A stretch of DNA of 64,000 nucleotides, taken from Pseudoalteromonas luteoviolacea (GTDB lineage Bacteria; Pseudomonadota; Gammaproteobacteria; Enterobacterales; Alteromonadaceae). The position numbers and the translations under genes are program-made. Location of the stretch: contig NZ_MAUJ01000001.1 in assembly GCF_001696455.1 (NCBI RefSeq), positions 1,550,001 through 1,614,000 on the forward strand, read 5' to 3'. Shown one piece after another: positions 56,634-64,000 of this stretch. The notes under the pieces were generated by a model. That model was given only the letters and a program-made list of their open reading frames with translations, had not been told where the DNA came from and searched no databases. Every line of letters starts with the position of its first letter. Within the stretch, counting starts at the first letter, position 1.

Positions 56634-56996
56634 TCAATTTTTTAGTTTTGATACTGCCTGCTGTCTCTTCCCCCAATCACAAAGCATATCTATAATTGGT
56701 CGTAACTCGTCAGACAAATAGGTACTCTGATATTCAACCCTTGGGGGTACTTCTGGGTACACAGTCCTTTTTACCAACCCATCCCTTTCCAACTCTCTTA
56801 ACTGTTGGGTCAGCATCTTCTGTGTGATGTTCGGTATCCGTTTCTTCAATTCTCCAAATCTTAAAATTGAGTCTCTCAAGTGATACAAAATAATTATCTT
56901 CCACTTTCCACCTATTACATTCATCACAGATGTCATAGGACAGCCCTCAGAACTTTTTGAAATATCTTCTTTTTCTAACTCATTGATTTTATTCAT
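56634..56996 (-). CDS. HxlR-family transcriptional regulator
   Basis: A 120-residue winged-helix regulator. CPMTSVMNVIGGKWKIIILYHL is the N-terminal HxlR signature with the conserved Cys (redox-sensing in several relatives); FGELKKRIPNITQKMLTQQLRELERDGLVKR is the recognition region and YPEVPPRVEYQST the wing. It is divergent from the MBL-fold hydrolase gene and may control it. Confidence 0.88.
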   Translation of the reverse strand: MNKINELEKEDISKSSEGCPMTSVMNVIGGKWKIIILYHLRDSILRFGELKKRIPNITQKMLTQQLRELERDGLVKRTVYPEVPPRVEYQSTYLSDELRPIIDMLCDWGKRQQAVSKLKN

Positions 56997-57165
56997 TGGT
57001 TACCTCGACCATACTATCTTACAAAATTGTGCTTACTTGAATGCCCGTTCCATTCACCTCTATAGTATAAAAAAGTAACTAATATAACAAAGTAATACTA
57101 AAGACGTTAATTGGGACTCTGCCTTACTTTGTTCGAATAAGCTAATTGTAATAGGAACCAATTTC

Positions 57166-58173
57166 ATGATTAAAAGCACAGCATCAACCTTGGCAGCACT
57201 ACTTTTTTCATTCTCTGCTGATGCCCACGTACCAGAATTTACCTACAAACCGGCCTCAAAAATCGAGATTGTGCAGCCAAACCAAAAAGTCAAAGGTACT
57301 CATGTCGAGAGGTTTACCTTGCCTTATGAAGTACAACGACTCAGCGAGCAAGTATATTGGGTTTCGGTATCTAACTATAATGTGACAGTCGTTGTTGGTA
57401 AAAAAAGTGTGCTACTTATCGATGCGCCTTATGGCACTGGGGAGCGTTTACTTAGTGCAATAAAATCTATTACCGATAAACCATTAAGTGCAATTTTGTA
57501 CTCTCATGCCCACGCTGATCACGTTGGCGACTCTCGAGTTATCGCCAAAAAGTTGTTAAATAAAAACATTAAAGTTCTGGGTACTAAAGAAGTTAAAAAT
57601 GCGCTTATTTCTCATGGCGTGACCATGCCATTACCTATCACCGAAACCGTGTCGGAGTCTTTTTATTTTGAAGGCCAAGAAATCAAAATATTCGACGACT
57701 TTAACGGTCACACACCTGACAATACAGCATTTTTAATCAGCAACAACGGTCGAAAAGTCATTCATGCAATTGATTTGGTGCACCCCGACCAGCTTGAGTT
57801 TAGAAGCTTTTCGAATGTTGAAGATGCCATCGCATACAAACATGATATTGACAAGCTCATGGAGCTAGATTGGGATGTCATGGTAACTGGGCACAGTAAT
57901 ATTGGCTACAAAGCGGATGTAGCATTTGTGCAAGAATATATCAAAGACGTCCAATCATTCATTCGCCAAGGCTTGGCTAATACAGATTTTGAAAAGCATT
58001 TTAAAGGCCAATCTCCGTTTTCTTGGTATGCCGGTTATACCAATGAAATTATCGACTTCGCACTAGATAAAATGGCGCATAAGTATCGAGCAGGAAGAGA
58101 AGAAGAGTTTGATATTGTTGCCCACTCCCATGTTAGAGTCATGTTTTGGGCAATGTTTGCCAGAGCACTTTAA
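57166..58173 (+). CDS. Metallo-beta-lactamase-fold hydrolase, secreted
   Basis: A 335-residue protein with a signal peptide (IKSTASTLAALLFSFSADA). The metal site is SHAHADHVGD (H114, H116, D118, H119); later ligands are in FNGHTPDNTAF, HAIDLVHPD and VTGHSN. The spacing fits a B3-like or glyoxalase-II-like MBL enzyme; the substrate is unknown. It is divergent from the HxlR regulator across 169 bases. Confidence 0.85.
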   Translation: MIKSTASTLAALLFSFSADAHVPEFTYKPASKIEIVQPNQKVKGTHVERFTLPYEVQRLSEQVYWVSVSNYNVTVVVGKKSVLLIDAPYGTGERLLSAIKSITDKPLSAILYSHAHADHVGDSRVIAKKLLNKNIKVLGTKEVKNALISHGVTMPLPITETVSESFYFEGQEIKIFDDFNGHTPDNTAFLISNNGRKVIHAIDLVHPDQLEFRSFSNVEDAIAYKHDIDKLMELDWDVMVTGHSNIGYKADVAFVQEYIKDVQSFIRQGLANTDFEKHFKGQSPFSWYAGYTNEIIDFALDKMAHKYRAGREEEFDIVAHSHVRVMFWAMFARAL

Positions 58174-58201
58174 ACATACGAAGTATTGAGCTAAAACAAG
58201 T

Positions 58202-58242
58202 ATAAAGGTGCGAGTCGATATCATGATCATCAGCACCTTTAT
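58202..58242. terminator. Bidirectional hairpin between MBL and VOC genes
   Basis: ATAAAGGTGC and GCACCTTTAT are perfect complements with 21 bases between them, in the space between two convergent genes. Likely a shared terminator. Confidence 0.65.
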
Positions 58243-58249
58243 TCTAGAT

Positions 58250-58636
58250 TTAAAGTTCATAAAGCTCCAAAGGCAACCCGTCTGGGTCTTGAAAAAACGT
58301 GAACCTCTTACCCGTGTACTCGTCAACACGAATTGGCTCCACTTCGATCCCATAACCTTCAATATGTTCAATCATTTGAGTTATCGATTGCACACTGAAT
58401 GCTAAGTGCCTCAGGCCACACGCTTCTGGTCCATTCACCCTCTTTGGAGGCGTTGGAAATGAGAATAACTCTATTTGCCCCCCATCCGGTAACGCTAAAT
58501 CTAACTTATAAGAAGATCGAGATGGCCGATAATTTTCAGCAATGATAGTCAGCCCTAATACCTGTGTATAAAAAGCTTTTGACTTTTCATAGTTAGAACA
58601 AATTATCGCTGCGTGATGCATGCTTTTTAAATACAT
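58250..58636 (-). CDS. VOC-family protein, GloA2/YaeR-like
   Basis: A 128-residue glyoxalase/bleomycin-resistance (VOC) fold protein. It has the paired beta-alpha-beta3 modules: HHAAIICSNYEKSKAFYTQVLGL, then QIELFSFPTPPKRV, and in the second half GLRHLAFSVQSI and FTFFQDPDGLPLELYEL. The metal-ligand positions (His, Glu, His, Glu) are present. It resembles YaeR-type lactoylglutathione-lyase-like proteins; substrate unproved. Confidence 0.82.
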   Translation of the reverse strand: MYLKSMHHAAIICSNYEKSKAFYTQVLGLTIIAENYRPSRSSYKLDLALPDGGQIELFSFPTPPKRVNGPEACGLRHLAFSVQSITQMIEHIEGYGIEVEPIRVDEYTGKRFTFFQDPDGLPLELYEL

Positions 58637-59589
58637 AAGTCTCCTATCTATTTAAATTAGAAATAAAAAGCGAAATAATGGCACATTCAAGTTCACTTAA
58701 TTTGAGCTTAAATGAGAGCAGATTCACTTTCAGATAAAGTATACACCAGCATCGTATTCAATCTGACGCATTAGGACAGCGTTCTTCATATCAATCCAAC
58801 AGCCCTTCTATTCAAAACCCTCTGAATGAACAGAGCTGACTTGTTGCCTAGAATCTCTTTAATAAGGTCTTTGATAAAGTGACTTCAAATAAAAACGCTT
58901 GCATTTAATTTACGCTAAGTAGCCAATAATATATGAGGATTTAAGAATACTGCTCAGTACGAATCGACAGACTTTTCAAAGCCAATTTTTTGTGCCTAGA
59001 TCTTCAAAGTATTACTGACTAGAAGGGTGATTTGTTCGCTGATACATAGCTTGCCGAGTTTAAAAAGTTAAAGCAGACTCATAGTATGTAAATTTAGAGC
59101 CATTATCAGGTGTGACTTAATAAGGTGGCACACATCAGTGATTTCAATCGCCGTACTTGTGATATCGAGTGTAATGATAAAAATAATATTTTATCTTTAT
59201 CCAAAGGATAATTACCAAAATTGAATAAATAATGATACATAACGTATTGATGTAAATTATAAAAAAACAGTCCAAAGGCAGATAAAAAAAACAGTTAAAA
59301 TCATCATAAAAAAACTCATGAGAGAACACAATAAAAAAACAAATTTAACTTTAATTTAAACAATCTTTCCTTATAATGTGTTTTCGATTCTTGGACTTGA
59401 AATCACAGGTAACTAGCACTCTATCGTGAAGGTGCTTTATCTAAAATATAAAACTTATTTACAATGGTATGTTTAGTTTTAAAGCGCATATTTCATCACT
59501 CTGCTAGATACTCATAAAACCAAGTGACAAAACAAGGCTCTGACAAACTATTATCGATATCACAATATAACCCTTAACTAAATGGACAA
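58637..59589. other. Long AT-rich region without a supported gene
   Basis: This 953-base stretch has no convincing gene. A hydrophobic 61-codon frame on the minus strand (59144-59329) is Phe/Tyr/Ile-rich and low complexity, so it is probably chance. A minus-strand frame of 22 codons around 58740-58800 is open but has no start. The rest could be a remnant of lost genes. Confidence 0.4.
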
Positions 59590-59922
59590 ATGATGAAAAA
59601 AATTCTTCTACCATTGGCATTAACGCTCCTTCCTTTACTCTCTCAAGCAGGGGTAAGTGAAATAGCAGGCGCAAAGATTGAATACGTAGAATTCTATGAT
59701 AATCAGTTTACGATAGGGATAGATTCGCTTCACTCTTCAAAAGGGTGTGGGCACCCTGGAAATGTTGTCGCCGTTGACTCCTCCAAAGAACCGGGCAAAA
59801 CACAGTATGCCGCTCTGCTGGCAGTATGGATGGCAAACAAGCCTATCAATTTAATCATAACAGATGAGTCTTGTAATGGAGACAGGCCTACACTACTTCA
59901 CTTTGCCGCATTCCATAGGTAG
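59590..59922 (+). CDS. Small secreted protein of unknown function
   Basis: A 110-residue protein with a clear signal peptide (MMKKILLPLALTLLPLLSQAG, cleavage near Ala20). The mature part has two Cys (SKGCGHP, DESCNGD) that could form one disulfide, and beta-strand-like segments EYVEFYDNQFTIGID and QYAALLAVWMANKPINLIITD. It is secreted to the periplasm or outside. A weak ribosome site precedes two adjacent ATGs. Family not recognised. Confidence 0.6.
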   Translation: MMKKILLPLALTLLPLLSQAGVSEIAGAKIEYVEFYDNQFTIGIDSLHSSKGCGHPGNVVAVDSSKEPGKTQYAALLAVWMANKPINLIITDESCNGDRPTLLHFAAFHR

Positions 59923-60292
59923 TTTAAGGGTCAATGAAACTTGAGCGGTTGTTATCATGATAAAGAACAACTGGAGCAAGCATGTCGTTGCAATCATGCG
60001 TCCTTCTCCAGTTGTAATCGTTTATTGGCGGAAACTTAATTTTGTTGAGTCATTAAAAATTTTCACAGCTATTACTTAGTACCTCCGTTATTTTCAGGCT
60101 TGTGAAAATTGCGAATTCTATTGCCGCACTGGTTTAAGCTTAAAATACGTATACAATAAAGTCTTAACTGTATAGCTTCAATCGCTCTAACTAATTGTCT
60201 ACTTTTAAATTGGCGAGGATAAATAGAACCTCTCTACTGACATCTCAATGAGCACTAGCCATTAAAGAACGAAAATGAAATAGTAAAACTGA
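59923..60292. other. Intergenic region with a long nested stem-loop
   Basis: Between the secreted-protein gene and the convergent DJ-1-like gene. CAACTGGAG (59968-59976) pairs with CTCCAGTTG (60006-60014), and inside it GCATG pairs with CATGC. No T-run is present. Apart from this no feature is seen. Confidence 0.5.
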
Positions 60293-61045
60293 TTATTGTT
60301 TATGTGCTATGATCATTTCTTTTGCAACAATAGCTGCCGAGTCTAAAAATAGCGTCGAAACAATTCGCTCGTCAATCACGACTTGCGTTTTATCATCTAA
60401 AGTCTTTTTATTTTGAGCTATCGCACCGTTTTTATTCAGTTTGTCTTCAACCATGATAGGTAAAAGTGTGCCTTGCTTTGCCCAAGACTTCGTAACTTCT
60501 GTCGAATTGGGGAACCCTGCCACTTTTTTACCTTTAACCATATACTCCCCTGAAGAAAGCATAACATCTGCGAATGCCCCAGCACCGTGCCCAGCAGAGC
60601 CAACAACACCTCCAGCCTCATATATTTTCGCAATGATTGATTGAATGTTTTTGTCATTTGCCACATCAAAAAGTGGACCATAGCCACCGCCAATGTATAC
60701 ACCCCAATAATCATCAGCATTGATATCTATAGGCTTAAGGGTATTGTTTGTCTTATCTAAGAATCCCTCATATTTTATCGTGTATTTACTGATCCCCATC
60801 GCAAACATCTGGAACTCTACTTTACCGCCTTTTGGTGATACAAAGTCCACTTCAAAGCCGTGACTCAAAAAAATATGATATGGCGGTGCGACTTCCCATA
60901 GGTTGTTTCTTGCATCATGTTTTTCAGGGTCGCCCATATCAACTAGGTTAGAAGTTAAAATCAACACTTTTTTAGTCGGCTTTGCATAGGTACCGCTCGT
61001 AAATAGAACCAAAACACACAATATTACAGACACTAGATACTTCAT
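60293..61045 (-). CDS. DJ-1/PfpI-family secreted protein lacking the nucleophilic cysteine
   Basis: A 250-residue protein with a signal peptide (MKYLVSVILCVLVLFTSGTYA). The type-1 glutamine amidotransferase-like fold is clear: KKVLILTSN, FEVDFVSPKGG, DDYWGVYIGGGYGPLFD and GGVVGSAGHGAGAF. Where the family has Cys-His-Gly the sequence reads G152-H153-G, so the nucleophile is Gly; the usual GGHG is also altered to GGGYG. A chaperone, glyoxalase or protease activity through Cys is therefore excluded, and it may be a pseudoenzyme. AAGGAATAAA before 61045 supports this start over one 63 bases upstream. Confidence 0.78.
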   Translation of the reverse strand: MKYLVSVILCVLVLFTSGTYAKPTKKVLILTSNLVDMGDPEKHDARNNLWEVAPPYHIFLSHGFEVDFVSPKGGKVEFQMFAMGISKYTIKYEGFLDKTNNTLKPIDINADDYWGVYIGGGYGPLFDVANDKNIQSIIAKIYEAGGVVGSAGHGAGAFADVMLSSGEYMVKGKKVAGFPNSTEVTKSWAKQGTLLPIMVEDKLNKNGAIAQNKKTLDDKTQVVIDERIVSTLFLDSAAIVAKEMIIAHKQ

Positions 61046-61223
61046 TTTATTCCTTTTTTCATTGTCTTTTTCAATTTGACGATAGAAATAAAGAAAAGGT
61101 TTAAACACAAGTCATTAAATGAAATTATTCATAATATTAAGCGTCAATTAATACATAAAAACGCTCCTCTTTAAAATAAAATTACCGCTATATGTATATA
61201 TCTATTAATAACGGTACTAAAAC

Positions 61224-61237
61224 GTGATGCGTATCAC
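61224..61237. promoter_or_regulatory. Dyad GTGAT-GCGT-ATCAC, possible operator
   Basis: GTGAT and ATCAC are perfect complements separated by four bases. It lies between divergent genes, where an operator is expected. The regulator is unknown. Confidence 0.3.
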
Positions 61238-61288
61238 TAAGTATTAAAATATGGTTACACACATCACTTAACTTTTTTAATCTAGGGT

Positions 61289-61420
61289 ATGTGGGCAGGA
61301 TCTGCCTATTTTCCTACAGGCTCTATTAAACAGACATACACTGGGGCCAAATTAAACGCAATACTTAGCGAAGATTACGGGATTCAGGGCTTAACCTCTC
61401 ACTTGACACTTACCGTGTAG
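61289..61420 (+). CDS. Possible 43-residue ORF
   Basis: ATG TGG GCA ... opens a frame of 43 codons (MWAGSAYFPTGSIKQTYTG at the start) in an otherwise empty region. Composition is protein-like but the ribosome site is poor and no family is recognised; possibly a gene remnant. Confidence 0.25.
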   Translation: MWAGSAYFPTGSIKQTYTGAKLNAILSEDYGIQGLTSHLTLTV

Positions 61421-61694
61421 AAATTTTGAAATTAAACACAATCACTGGCAATGTGCTCGTCTCTAATCGCTAAAATTGAACCTAAAAACCCCACACAGTA
61501 AACCATTGCATCGAACACAACTCACACACTCCTACTTTGTATATTGTATGCAATTACAGATTCAGATATAGTGAACTTGACCCCAACATCGATAACTTTG
61601 TCTGTCTGTGACCACGTTACATCTTCAATAAAACAAGAATAACTAGGTAAGCGACGCACTAAGAGATTGATGCAACAAGTAAGGAGTATGTTTT

Positions 61695-63998
61695 ATGCCA
61701 CATTTGAAAAGCGCTGCTTTAATGGCAGCGTTAAGTCTATTGGCTGGGTGCCAAAGTAGCCTGAACTCAACCAAACTAGAGTCAAGTACAAAGCCCAGTT
61801 TAGAGCGCTCTGATTACCACAGAGCGCAGCAGTTTTTACCGCAAAATTTAACGCCATTAGTAAAAAACACCAAGTTAGTCCCCAATTGGATTGAAGAAGG
61901 AAATACCTTTTGGTTTAAACAAGAGAATCAAACAGGTCATCAATATATTTTTGTAGATCCGCTTAAAAACCTCCAAAAGCCTTTGTTCGATCACAGTAAA
62001 TTAGCAAATGCTCTTTTGCACTCTGGTGTTGAAGATATCAATCAGGATTCACTATCTCTAAAGTCTCTGAACGTAGAGCTGCCGTTAATTAACTTTACAG
62101 TCCAAAACAAAGGGTTTCAGTGTGACGTTAATCTATATATTTGCGCAGAAAACCAACATCCCAGCGTAGAAAATGCGCCTGGAGTGTCTCCCGATGGACA
62201 ATGGCAATTGACTGTGGAGCAGTACAATTTAGTATTGGAGCACCTAAAAAGTGGTAACAAGACACAGCTGACGACAGATGGACATGAGGGCTTTCCATAT
62301 GGCTTAATGCACCCGAATCCCGCATATGACCTGCGCGATAATCAGCCCTATCAGCCTAAGCAAGTTTATGCTAACTGGTCCGAAGATAGTCGCTATATTA
62401 TGACCTATCAGATTGACCGCCGTAACACCGGTAAATATGCACTTGTTCGTGCTTCTCATCAACGAGGAAAACGCCCTGAGACCACAGAGTTCTACTACCC
62501 GTCCGCAGCTGAAGATAAGTTGCCTATGGCACAATTAGTGTTAATTGACATTGAGAAAAAATCCGCAATACACCTACAAGCCCCTCCTGTAATGCAAACC
62601 TATTATGGCGCAGCCGTTTGGGGGTGGTGGCAAGACGACGGTAAGTTTGTCTATCACAATCGATTTAGAGGTAATCGTCAGTACTTTATGCGCGAAGTTG
62701 ACCCTGAAACAGCCAGAGTACGGGTGCTTGTTGAAGAACGTGATGATAAATATATCGATCCTTGGGTGCAGCAATATTGGGCACTCCCAGAGTTAAATGC
62801 ATTTATTTGGAGCTCACAAAGAGATGGCTATCAGCACCTTTATCTATACAGCTCATCTAACGGCAAACTCAAAAATCCGATTACTCAAGGAAACATGACT
62901 GTTCGCGTGATACGTGGCGTAGATATAAAAAATCAGCAAGTCTACTTTGAGGCGTCCGGTAAAGAAGCAGGCAGAGACCCTTACTTTCGTCACCTCTATA
63001 GAGTTGACCTTGACGGCAGTAACTTAACGCTACTGACTCCTGAAGCGGCTGAACACGACACACGCATATCTCCTGACTTTAAGTATTTCATTGATACATA
63101 TTCAACCGCAACAGAAGCCCCCATATCATTATTGCGCAGTACCCGAAATAGCAACATCGTTCGAACATTGCAAAAAGCAGATGCGAGTGCTTTATTCGCC
63201 TTAGGTTGGCAGCCGCCTAAGCCATTTTCTGTGCTAGCAGGAGATGGAAAAACACCACTTTACGGATTGATGTATTTACCCTCACATTTTGACCCCAACA
63301 AGAAATATCCTGTCATTGATGACATTTATACTGGCCCGCATAATTTCTTTACTCCTAAGTCTTTTGATACCTATCGCAGTCAAGCCAACGCACTTGCTGA
63401 GCTTGGGTTTGTGGTCATAAAAATGGATGGTCGCGGCACCAACAAACGGGGCCGCAAGTTCCACGAATATTCTTTCAAAAATCTAAGTGGTGGCAGTGAT
63501 GATCACGTTACTGCAATCAAGCAGCTAGGTGAACGTTTTGATTATCTTGATCTCAATCGAGTCGGTATTTTTGGCTTTAGTGCCGGAGGCTACGATACGG
63601 CTCATGCGATGTTTAAGTACCCTGACTTTTTTAAAGTCGGCGTATCAGCATCTGGTAATCATGACTTTAGAGTCGACAAAGCAGGTTGGAATGAAATGTG
63701 GATGGGCTACCCTGAAACACCAGAATGGGAAGCGCAGTCCAATTTAAACTGGGCTAAACATTTGCAAGGTAAATTACTTATAGCCCATGGTGAGTTAGAC
63801 ACCAATGTGCACCCAGCTGCTACTATCCAATTGGCTGATGCACTTATGAAAGCTAATAAGGACTTTGACCTTATGATTTATCCAAATATGGGGCACGTAC
63901 TGGACCAAAACCCATACTTTGTAAGACAGCGTTGGGATTATTTTGTACGTCATTTATTAGGCATGGAACCGCCCAAGTCATATTTGATAACGAAGTAG
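61695..63998 (+). CDS. S9-family dipeptidyl-peptidase-IV-like lipoprotein
   Basis: A 767-residue serine peptidase. The signal MPHLKSAALMAALSLLAGC has a lipobox (LAGC). Residues about 75-500 form the DPP-IV-type beta-propeller; the catalytic domain has S629 in GFSAGG, D702 in GELDTNVHP and H734 in MGHVLD. Such enzymes remove dipeptides, mostly after Pro, from peptides in the periplasm or at the surface. AAGGAG lies nine bases before the ATG. The gene is complete, ending three bases before the window edge. Confidence 0.93.
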   Translation: MPHLKSAALMAALSLLAGCQSSLNSTKLESSTKPSLERSDYHRAQQFLPQNLTPLVKNTKLVPNWIEEGNTFWFKQENQTGHQYIFVDPLKNLQKPLFDHSKLANALLHSGVEDINQDSLSLKSLNVELPLINFTVQNKGFQCDVNLYICAENQHPSVENAPGVSPDGQWQLTVEQYNLVLEHLKSGNKTQLTTDGHEGFPYGLMHPNPAYDLRDNQPYQPKQVYANWSEDSRYIMTYQIDRRNTGKYALVRASHQRGKRPETTEFYYPSAAEDKLPMAQLVLIDIEKKSAIHLQAPPVMQTYYGAAVWGWWQDDGKFVYHNRFRGNRQYFMREVDPETARVRVLVEERDDKYIDPWVQQYWALPELNAFIWSSQRDGYQHLYLYSSSNGKLKNPITQGNMTVRVIRGVDIKNQQVYFEASGKEAGRDPYFRHLYRVDLDGSNLTLLTPEAAEHDTRISPDFKYFIDTYSTATEAPISLLRSTRNSNIVRTLQKADASALFALGWQPPKPFSVLAGDGKTPLYGLMYLPSHFDPNKKYPVIDDIYTGPHNFFTPKSFDTYRSQANALAELGFVVIKMDGRGTNKRGRKFHEYSFKNLSGGSDDHVTAIKQLGERFDYLDLNRVGIFGFSAGGYDTAHAMFKYPDFFKVGVSASGNHDFRVDKAGWNEMWMGYPETPEWEAQSNLNWAKHLQGKLLIAHGELDTNVHPAATIQLADALMKANKDFDLMIYPNMGHVLDQNPYFVRQRWDYFVRHLLGMEPPKSYLITK

Positions 63999-64000
63999 CT

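Larger units (their letters stand above)
61046..61694. other. Divergent intergenic region with possible small ORF and dyad
   Basis: It separates the DJ-1-like gene from the S9 peptidase gene. It contains the perfect dyad GTGATGCGTATCAC (61224-61237) and a 43-codon frame (61289-61420). The right end has the peptidase ribosome site AAGGAG. Confidence 0.45.

Noticed and set aside
59144..59329. Minus-strand 61-codon ORF
   Set aside because: Low-complexity Phe/Tyr/Ile composition in AT-rich DNA with no ribosome site.

Overview
The window looks like a chromosomal segment of a marine gammaproteobacterium of the Alteromonadales, most likely Pseudoalteromonas. This rests on recalled family resemblance (the liu/mms cluster, ArsJ pair, large chemoreceptors, many lipoproteins) and moderate-to-low GC; no search was run. 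No rRNA, tRNA, CRISPR array, intact IS or prophage was seen.

Layout. 1-3.3 kb: 3' end of katG, a TrmH-type RNA methyltransferase, a 54-residue orphan precursor-like peptide, and a GNAT/Crp-Fnr/ICMT-like operon. 3.7-9.4 kb: a large three-PAS chemoreceptor, a MerR-methyltransferase fusion, and two small membrane-associated proteins. 9.5-17.8 kb: Rrf2-DoxX pair, lipoproteins, a YdiJ-type flavin/iron-sulfur dehydrogenase, an aspartic-protease-like lipoprotein with PDZ, and a pirin. 18.0-34.4 kb: the branched-chain amino-acid catabolic island. It has two divergent blocks around the MerR-family regulator LiuR: thiolase, mmsA, acyl-CoA dehydrogenase, enoyl-CoA hydratase, hydroxyisobutyryl-CoA hydrolase, mmsB and an SDR on the minus strand; liuR, liuABCDE and a two-subunit CoA transferase on the plus strand. 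Together they take valine-, isoleucine- and leucine-derived acyl-CoAs to propionyl-CoA, acetyl-CoA and acetoacetate. 34.6-44.6 kb: htpX with a heat-shock-type promoter, a second chemoreceptor, the arsJ/GAPDH arsenate pair, a second orphan peptide, rsmF, a ParD-like/Map pair and small membrane ORFs. 44.7-56.3 kb: secreted proteins and lipoproteins, and an M1 aminopeptidase. 56.6-64 kb: HxlR regulator, MBL hydrolase, VOC protein, a DJ-1/PfpI-like protein lacking its usual cysteine, and an S9 peptidase.

The most interesting signal is a pair of unlinked small genes (1330-1494 and 40471-40629). Their products share a 30-residue leader that starts MKLK and ends LTPxxxGG, with the GG at residues 29-30 in both, followed by unrelated Cys/Ser/Thr-containing cores. 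They look like orphan RiPP or bacteriocin precursors with no modification or export gene nearby. Four genes are also interrupted by a single base change or indel: the acyl-CoA dehydrogenase, the HMG-CoA lyase, a small membrane protein and a secreted protein. Either this is real decay or the sequence has residual errors.
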